A stretch of DNA of 38,479 bases, taken from Acidobacteriota bacterium (GTDB lineage Bacteria > Acidobacteriota > CAIWXX01). A program made the position numbers and the translations under genes. Location of the stretch: NCBI GenBank assembly GCA_016191015.1, contig JACPPM010000233.1, positions 1-38,479 on the forward strand. The letters are read 5' to 3'. Of the stretch, positions 34,214-38,479 are shown piece by piece. Positions within the stretch are counted from its first letter, which is position 1, and every line of letters starts with the position of its first letter. The notes under the pieces are model-generated. The model had not been told where the DNA came from and did no database searches. It worked only from the letters and a program-made list of their open reading frames with translations.

Positions 34214-34238
34214 GAGGGTGCGGGCAGCCCGCATCCTC
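34214..34238 (+). terminator. Hairpin terminator after the DUF4331 gene
   Basis: GAGGGTGCGGGC pairs with GCCCGCATCCTC through one G-U pair, followed by the pyrimidine tract TCTCTC. The T-run is weak, so termination may be partial. Confidence 0.5.
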
Positions 34239-34339
34239 TCTCTCACGTTTCTCCGGCGACGCCGATGTCCCCGGACAAGCCGAGGCGTTCGGGCAGCGAT
34301 GGTGCAATACATTGAGGGACCAGGGCCGCATTTCTTCCC

Positions 34340-34368
34340 TTTACACCCGGCCGCCCACTTGTTAGTAT
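34340..34368 (+). promoter_or_regulatory. Sigma70-type promoter for the PBP1a gene
   Basis: TTTACA (34340-34345), a 17-nt spacer and TAGTAT (34363-34368). If real, the first ATG of the gene at 34367 lies inside the -10 box and translation starts further in. Confidence 0.4.
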
Positions 34369-36715
34369 GCGCCCGATGCTACGTATCCGCGTGGCCAAGA
34401 TGGGGGCGCGGAGGCTGCTTCCAGGCAAGCGGTTTCTCAAATACACCCTGATCGTCATCGCCTTCGCGACGATGGTGTCGATCGGCTCCCTTGCGGGCTT
34501 CTTCCTCGCCTACCAGAAGGGGCTACCGCGCGTCCAAGCCATCGAAGATTACCACCCGTCGCTGATCACCGAGATCCTCTCAGACGACGGTGTGGTCGTG
34601 GGTCAGTTCGCCCTCGAGCGCCGAATTCTGCTCCGGTACGAAGAGATCCCGCCCATTCTGAAGAACGCGATCCTCGCTGCCGAGGACCCGCGATTCTTCA
34701 CGCATTGGGGTATCGACCCGATCGGGATTGTCCGTGCCATGCTGAAGAACGTGATGGCGGGGAGGGTTGTGGAGGGCGCATCGACGATGACGCAGCAGCT
34801 GGCCCGAATGCTCTTCCTCACGCCGCAGCAGACGTATCGGCGCAAGATCGAGGAGGCTCTCCTGGCGATGCAGATCGAGAAGAACTACACGAAGGAGCAG
34901 ATTCTCACTCTGTATTGCAATCAGATCTATCTCGGGCACGGTGTCTACGGGTTTGAAGCGGCCTCGGAGTTCTATTTCGGCAAACACGCGAAGGACCTGC
35001 GACTGCCGGAGGCGGCGATGATCGCAGGGATCGTGGCGTCACCAGGCAGCTACTCACCGCTCGTGAACGCACGGCTCGCGAAGCTCCGGCGCGACAAGAT
35101 TCTGGCCCGGATGCGCGACGAGAGGTTCATCAAGGAAGATGCGTGCAAGGCGGCACAGGGGGAGCCGATTGAGCTGGCGTCGCCGCAGCGTGAGGTTTCG
35201 GTAGCGGCATATTTCAACGAGGAGATCCGGAAGTTCCTGGAAGAGAAGTACGGTACGCAACGGCTGTACCACGAGGGACTGGTAGTGCAGTCGACTCTGG
35301 ACTTCGAGATGCAGCGGGCGGCTGTTGCCGCGCTCCTGAAAGGACTGCGCGATCTCGACAAGCGCCAGGGGTTCAGGAAGATCACAGAAAACGTGCTCGA
35401 CGCCGGCGGCGAGATCGAGACCTATCACGACGTGGATTGGGATCAACCGTTTGGAGAGGGCGAAATCCGTCGCGGGCTTGTGCTCGATGTTACCGACAAG
35501 ATCGCGCACGTGAAGATCGGGAACTACACGAGCACGATCGACCCCTCGGCGATCAAGTGGACGCACAGGGCTGGTTTCAGGTCAGTCTTCAAGGCCGGGG
35601 ACATTGCCCAGTTTCGCGTCACGAAGAAGGATGAGAAGAACTTTACCTGCGCCCTCACCCTCGAACAGGTACCGCTTGTCGAGGGCGCGTTGATTGCGAT
35701 CGAGCCGGCGACGGGTGAGGTGAAGGCGATGGTCGGCGGGTTCGACTTCAATCAGAGTAAGTTCAACCGGGCGACGCAGGCATTGAGGCAGGTCGGGTCG
35801 GCATTCAAACCCTTCATCTATGCCGCGGCAGTCGACAACGGGATTCCGCCAACCTATCTGTTGCGGGATGAGCCGATCACGTTTTTTGATAAATGGACGG
35901 GGACGCCTTGGACCCCCCACAACTACGACCGGAAATACAAGGGAATGGTGACGATGCGCCGGGCGCTCGAACAGAGCCGCAACGTGCCCACCGCCGTGCT
36001 GCTCGACAAGATCGGCGTCGAAAAAGGCGTGCAGTACGCCAAGCGATTTGGGATCACGTCGAAGTTGCATCCGTATCTCTCCCTCGCCCTGGGGACCTCC
36101 GAGGTCACCCTCGTCGAAATGACCTCCGCTTTCTCCGCGTTTCCGAACCAGGGGGTGAGGGTCGAACCGAGGTATATCAGGTCGATCAAGGATCGACAAG
36201 GCTCAATCCTCTATGAGACGCAGATCACGGCCAGAGAGGTCATCCCCGCCGAGACCGCCTACGTTGCGCTGAATATGATGCGCGGCGTCGTTGATCGCGG
36301 CACCGCGACTCACGCCAAGGCTCTGAAGCGGCCGGTCGCGGGAAAGACCGGCACGACCGACGACTACTCCGATGCCTGGTTCATCGGCTACACACCGTCG
36401 CTTGTGGCCGGAGTTTGGGTCGGGTTCGACACAAAGAAATCGTTGGGTCGAGGGGAAGTGGGGGCACGGGCGGCGCTGCCAATCTGGATCGATTTCGTCG
36501 GTCAGGTGCTCAAGGAGAAACCGGTAGACCAGTTTGCCGTACCGCCGGGCGTGACGCACGCCCGCGTCGATCGGCTGACCGGCCTGCTGGCGGGCCCCGC
36601 GTGCACGGACGTCATCGATGAGATCTTCGTCAAGGGGACCGAGCCCAACCGTTACTGCTCAGAGGAGTATCACGGGGCGACGGCGATCGACACCGACGAC
36701 GAGGAGACCGAATAG
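34367..36715 (+). CDS. mrcA: Class A penicillin-binding protein (PBP1a)
   Basis: A 782-residue bifunctional peptidoglycan synthase. A transmembrane segment (YTLIVIAFATMVSIGSLAGF) is followed by the glycosyltransferase domain, with AAEDPRFFTHWGID (catalytic Glu) and GASTMTQQLARMLFL. An OB-like insert fills about 340-450. The transpeptidase domain has SAFK near 478 (active Ser), SRN near 536 and KTGTT near 659. All motifs are intact, so it should polymerise and crosslink glycan strands. The acidic tail is DTDDEETE. ATG 34367 falls in a candidate -10 box, so ATG 34376 or 34400 may be the true start; none has a clear ribosome site. Confidence 0.92.
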   Translation: MRPMLRIRVAKMGARRLLPGKRFLKYTLIVIAFATMVSIGSLAGFFLAYQKGLPRVQAIEDYHPSLITEILSDDGVVVGQFALERRILLRYEEIPPILKNAILAAEDPRFFTHWGIDPIGIVRAMLKNVMAGRVVEGASTMTQQLARMLFLTPQQTYRRKIEEALLAMQIEKNYTKEQILTLYCNQIYLGHGVYGFEAASEFYFGKHAKDLRLPEAAMIAGIVASPGSYSPLVNARLAKLRRDKILARMRDERFIKEDACKAAQGEPIELASPQREVSVAAYFNEEIRKFLEEKYGTQRLYHEGLVVQSTLDFEMQRAAVAALLKGLRDLDKRQGFRKITENVLDAGGEIETYHDVDWDQPFGEGEIRRGLVLDVTDKIAHVKIGNYTSTIDPSAIKWTHRAGFRSVFKAGDIAQFRVTKKDEKNFTCALTLEQVPLVEGALIAIEPATGEVKAMVGGFDFNQSKFNRATQALRQVGSAFKPFIYAAAVDNGIPPTYLLRDEPITFFDKWTGTPWTPHNYDRKYKGMVTMRRALEQSRNVPTAVLLDKIGVEKGVQYAKRFGITSKLHPYLSLALGTSEVTLVEMTSAFSAFPNQGVRVEPRYIRSIKDRQGSILYETQITAREVIPAETAYVALNMMRGVVDRGTATHAKALKRPVAGKTGTTDDYSDAWFIGYTPSLVAGVWVGFDTKKSLGRGEVGARAALPIWIDFVGQVLKEKPVDQFAVPPGVTHARVDRLTGLLAGPACTDVIDEIFVKGTEPNRYCSEEYHGATAIDTDDEETE

Positions 36716-36839
36716 TTCTCGGGCCGCGGGCGAGGATTACGAGCTCACGTGATGTGTGCTGCTTCGTTACGCGCCATGCGGGTGACGATGCAGCCTGTGG
36801 TTTCCGATGGGGGTGGGTCGCAAGGCGGACCAAGCGGGC

Positions 36840-36845
36840 TATAAT
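36840..36845 (+). promoter_or_regulatory. Candidate -10 box for the small membrane protein gene
   Basis: A perfect TATAAT 45 nt upstream of the chosen GTG, with no good -35 hexamer. Confidence 0.3.
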
Positions 36846-36890
36846 CGCGCACGCAATCACATGATCACTTCCGTGGGAGGAGAACCACAC

Positions 36891-37430
36891 GTGCAACGCC
36901 CAACGCCCGTGACTGTTTTTGGAATCTTGAACATCGTTTTCGCCGCGTTCGGCGTCCTCGGAGTCGTGGCCGCGCTGGCGATGCCTTCCCTTCCATTTCT
37001 GCGCAACGCCCCTGAAATGGCCATCCTGTTCGAAAACCCCGTTTACGTCGAGTGGCTCCGTATCTCCGCGATCGTTGGGGTCGGTTTCGCGATCGCGCTC
37101 GTCACGCTCGGCATCGGGCTCCTCACCATGAAGCCCTGGGCACGAGCCGGAACGATCATCTATGCGATCTGCGCGCTCGTGTTCGCGATTGCGGGACAGG
37201 CCGTCAATCTTACCTACGTGTTGCCGACGATGATGGAACAGGCTTCGCGAGCCGGTGGCCCACAGGCGGCTGGCGCCATTGGCGGCGCCATTGGCGGCGC
37301 GTTCGGGGGCATTATGCCACTCGCCTATCCGATCCTGCTCCTGATCTTCATGACCAGGCCTCAAACAGTCGCCGCGTTTCGGCCGCGCGCTCCCGACCAG
37401 CCCCCTCCTCTGCCGAGGCAGGGGTGGTGA
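36891..37430 (+). CDS. Small multi-pass membrane protein of unknown function
   Basis: A 179-residue protein with about four hydrophobic segments: VFGILNIVFAAFGVLGVVAA, then ISAIVGVGFAIALVTLGIGL, AGTIIYAICALVFAIAGQAV and IMPLAYPILLLIFM. A Gly/Ala-rich stretch (GAIGGAIGGAFGG) precedes the last segment, and the tail is Pro/Arg-rich. No family was recognised. The GTG at 36891 is preferred: GGGAGGAG lies 8 nt upstream, while an ATG at 36861 or the longer frame from 36807 has no ribosome site. The gene follows PBP1a by about 175 nt on the same strand, probably with its own promoter. Confidence 0.65.
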   Translation: MQRPTPVTVFGILNIVFAAFGVLGVVAALAMPSLPFLRNAPEMAILFENPVYVEWLRISAIVGVGFAIALVTLGIGLLTMKPWARAGTIIYAICALVFAIAGQAVNLTYVLPTMMEQASRAGGPQAAGAIGGAIGGAFGGIMPLAYPILLLIFMTRPQTVAAFRPRAPDQPPPLPRQGW

Positions 37431-37477
37431 GGGTGTTGAGATCCCGCTAGCCCCCGCGCCCGGTTGGCCGGGCGGCC

Positions 37478-37507
37478 GTTCGGAGCTAAAGGCTAACGGC
37501 TAATGGC
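37478..37507. repeat. Tandem GGCTAA(C/T) repeat
   Basis: The stretch AGCTAAAGGCTAACGGCTAATGGCTAAC holds four near-identical 7-nt units. It lies in the 250-nt gene-free gap before tadA and resembles, in style only, the AAGTTCA repeats at 17799 and 38352. Coordinates are approximate. Confidence 0.6.
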
Positions 37508-37563
37508 TAACAATCTATCTCGCCCCGTCCCACTGGGGCCTTACGACACCCGTAAAGTTTCTG

Positions 37564-37592
37564 TTGCAACGACGCCCGGGTGGTAATAAAAT
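37564..37592 (+). promoter_or_regulatory. Candidate sigma70 promoter for tadA
   Basis: TTGCAA (37564-37569), a 17-nt spacer and TAAAAT (37587-37592), about 90 nt before the tadA start. The -35 is 4 of 6 and the -10 is 5 of 6. Confidence 0.4.
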
Positions 37593-37684
37593 CCGCGGGA
37601 TGCTCGCCCGCGTGGCTGTGCGCACGGGAACGGGCAGGAGATCGGGCCTGGAGGCTGGCTTGAGAGAATCGGCCGAGGGCGGCA

Positions 37685-38212
37685 ATGAGGTATGACCTGG
37701 CGATGAAAGAGAAGAGCACGAAGGAGAAACTCGAGCCTGGGTCGGTTCAGGCTCACGAAACGTACATGAAGCTTGCCATCGAGGCGGCCAAGCGGGCATG
37801 TCACCTCGGCGAGGTGCCCATTGGTGCGGTTCTCGAATACGAAGGCGAGATCATTGGGACCGGCTTCAATCAGCCGATTCGCGCACTCGATCCATCGGCT
37901 CACGCCGAGATCGGTGCCATCCGGCAGGCAGCCCGGCAGATCGACAACTACCGCCTGACGGGCGCGACGCTCTACGTCACCGTCGAACCCTGCCTGATGT
38001 GTCTAGGCGCGATTCTCCAGTCCCGCATCGGGACGCTCGTCTACGGCGCTTCAGAGCCCAAGTTTGGCGCGATCGAATCCATCTACAAGTTCGGTTCGAA
38101 CCGTGCAGTGACCAAGGGCCTCACGATTGTCAAAGGCGTCCTCGAAGAGCCCTGCCGGAAGATCTTGCAGGATTTTTTCAAGTACAAGCGAGACGTCGAA
38201 GAAGAAGCCTAG
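37685..38212 (+). CDS. tadA: tRNA adenosine(34) deaminase TadA
   Basis: A 175-residue zinc-dependent deaminase that converts A34 to inosine in tRNA-Arg(ACG), letting it read several arginine codons. The motif SAHAEIGAI supplies the first zinc ligand and the catalytic Glu, and VEPCLMCLGAI supplies the two Cys ligands. The rest of the fold (LGEVPIGAVLE, LTGATLYVTVEPC, YGASEPKFGAI) is standard. The start at ATG 37685 has GAGGG upstream; ATG 37703 is a possible alternative, and the domain proper begins near residue 25. The C-terminal FFKYKRDVEEEA is typical. It stands alone before a tRNA gene on the other strand. Confidence 0.92.
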   Translation: MRYDLAMKEKSTKEKLEPGSVQAHETYMKLAIEAAKRACHLGEVPIGAVLEYEGEIIGTGFNQPIRALDPSAHAEIGAIRQAARQIDNYRLTGATLYVTVEPCLMCLGAILQSRIGTLVYGASEPKFGAIESIYKFGSNRAVTKGLTIVKGVLEEPCRKILQDFFKYKRDVEEEA

Positions 38213-38351
38213 CGCCGTGCCGAGGCGTTTCCACTCCGCTCTTCCCATCGCAACATTCACCGCCACGGCAAGAGCTGCCGATGTCCTCGAGCGCCTACCC
38301 ACTTCCCGCGTGCTTGAGGGGGTGACGCACGTCGCCGAGACAATCCGCGTC

Positions 38352-38383
38352 CGAACTTGGAACTTTGAACTTTAGACTTTAAG
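38352..38383. repeat. Half copy of the AAGTTCA repeat
   Basis: GAACTTGGAACTTTGAACTT and a short tail match one arm of the inverted repeat at 17799-17900. It lies 10 nt from the 3' end of the tRNA-Ser gene. Confidence 0.65.
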
Positions 38384-38392
38384 CTTCTGGTC

Positions 38393-38479
<87 letters not shown>

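Overview
This is a GC-rich bacterial chromosomal window from a Gram-negative, diderm organism. It carries RND and Mac-type efflux systems, a TonB-dependent receptor and a class A penicillin-binding protein. The mix suggests an Acidobacteriota-like soil or sediment lineage: tandem RND permeases with Asn in TM4 and TM10, a Ser/Thr kinase of the HRDVSPQN type, an ECF/ChrR pair, a DUF4331 protein and REP-rich IS200/IS605 copies. That assignment is inference and weak. No phage, CRISPR, rRNA or plasmid functions were seen.

Layout. (1) 1-1064: a decayed pair of toxin-antitoxin modules on the minus strand. (2) 1096-9740, minus strand: a haem-binding (CxxCH) protein with a companion gene, then a tightly overlapping RND operon of one adaptor and two different permeases, with no outer-membrane channel in view. 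(3) 9884-10930: a GreA C-terminal-like domain joined to about 20-residue helical repeats. (4) 10943-17761: a secreted heparinase II/III-like protein diverging from a very large hybrid protein. The hybrid combines a degenerate receiver, a Ser/Thr kinase, a transmembrane segment, a TolA-like coiled coil and a TonB C-terminal domain, and is followed by a small coiled-coil gene. Both directions have good sigma70-type promoters in the shared gap. (5) 17899-21531, minus strand: a lone CuA-type cupredoxin and a split MacA/MacB exporter.

(6) 21550-26436: a repeat-rich zone holding one IS200/IS605 element with REP-like palindromic ends, two tnpA-less relatives of it, and an operon of a CsgG/LpoB-like SHOCT protein and a beta-propeller protein. 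(7) 26366-31250: a complete vitamin B12 uptake operon (BtuF, BtuC, BtuD and a BtuB-like receptor) behind a sigma70 promoter, a cobalamin riboswitch and an intrinsic terminator. (8) 31398-34238: an ECF sigma factor with a ChrR-like zinc/cupin anti-sigma factor, then a DUF4331 protein preceded by a perfect TGTGA-N6-TCACA palindrome. (9) 34367-38479: PBP1a, a small membrane protein, TadA, and a tRNA-Ser(GCU) cut by the window edge.

The strongest candidates for something undescribed are the receiver/kinase/TonB hybrid at 14064-17483 and the GreA-like/repeat fusion at 9884-10930. Domain assignments come from reading motifs by eye; no database search was possible.
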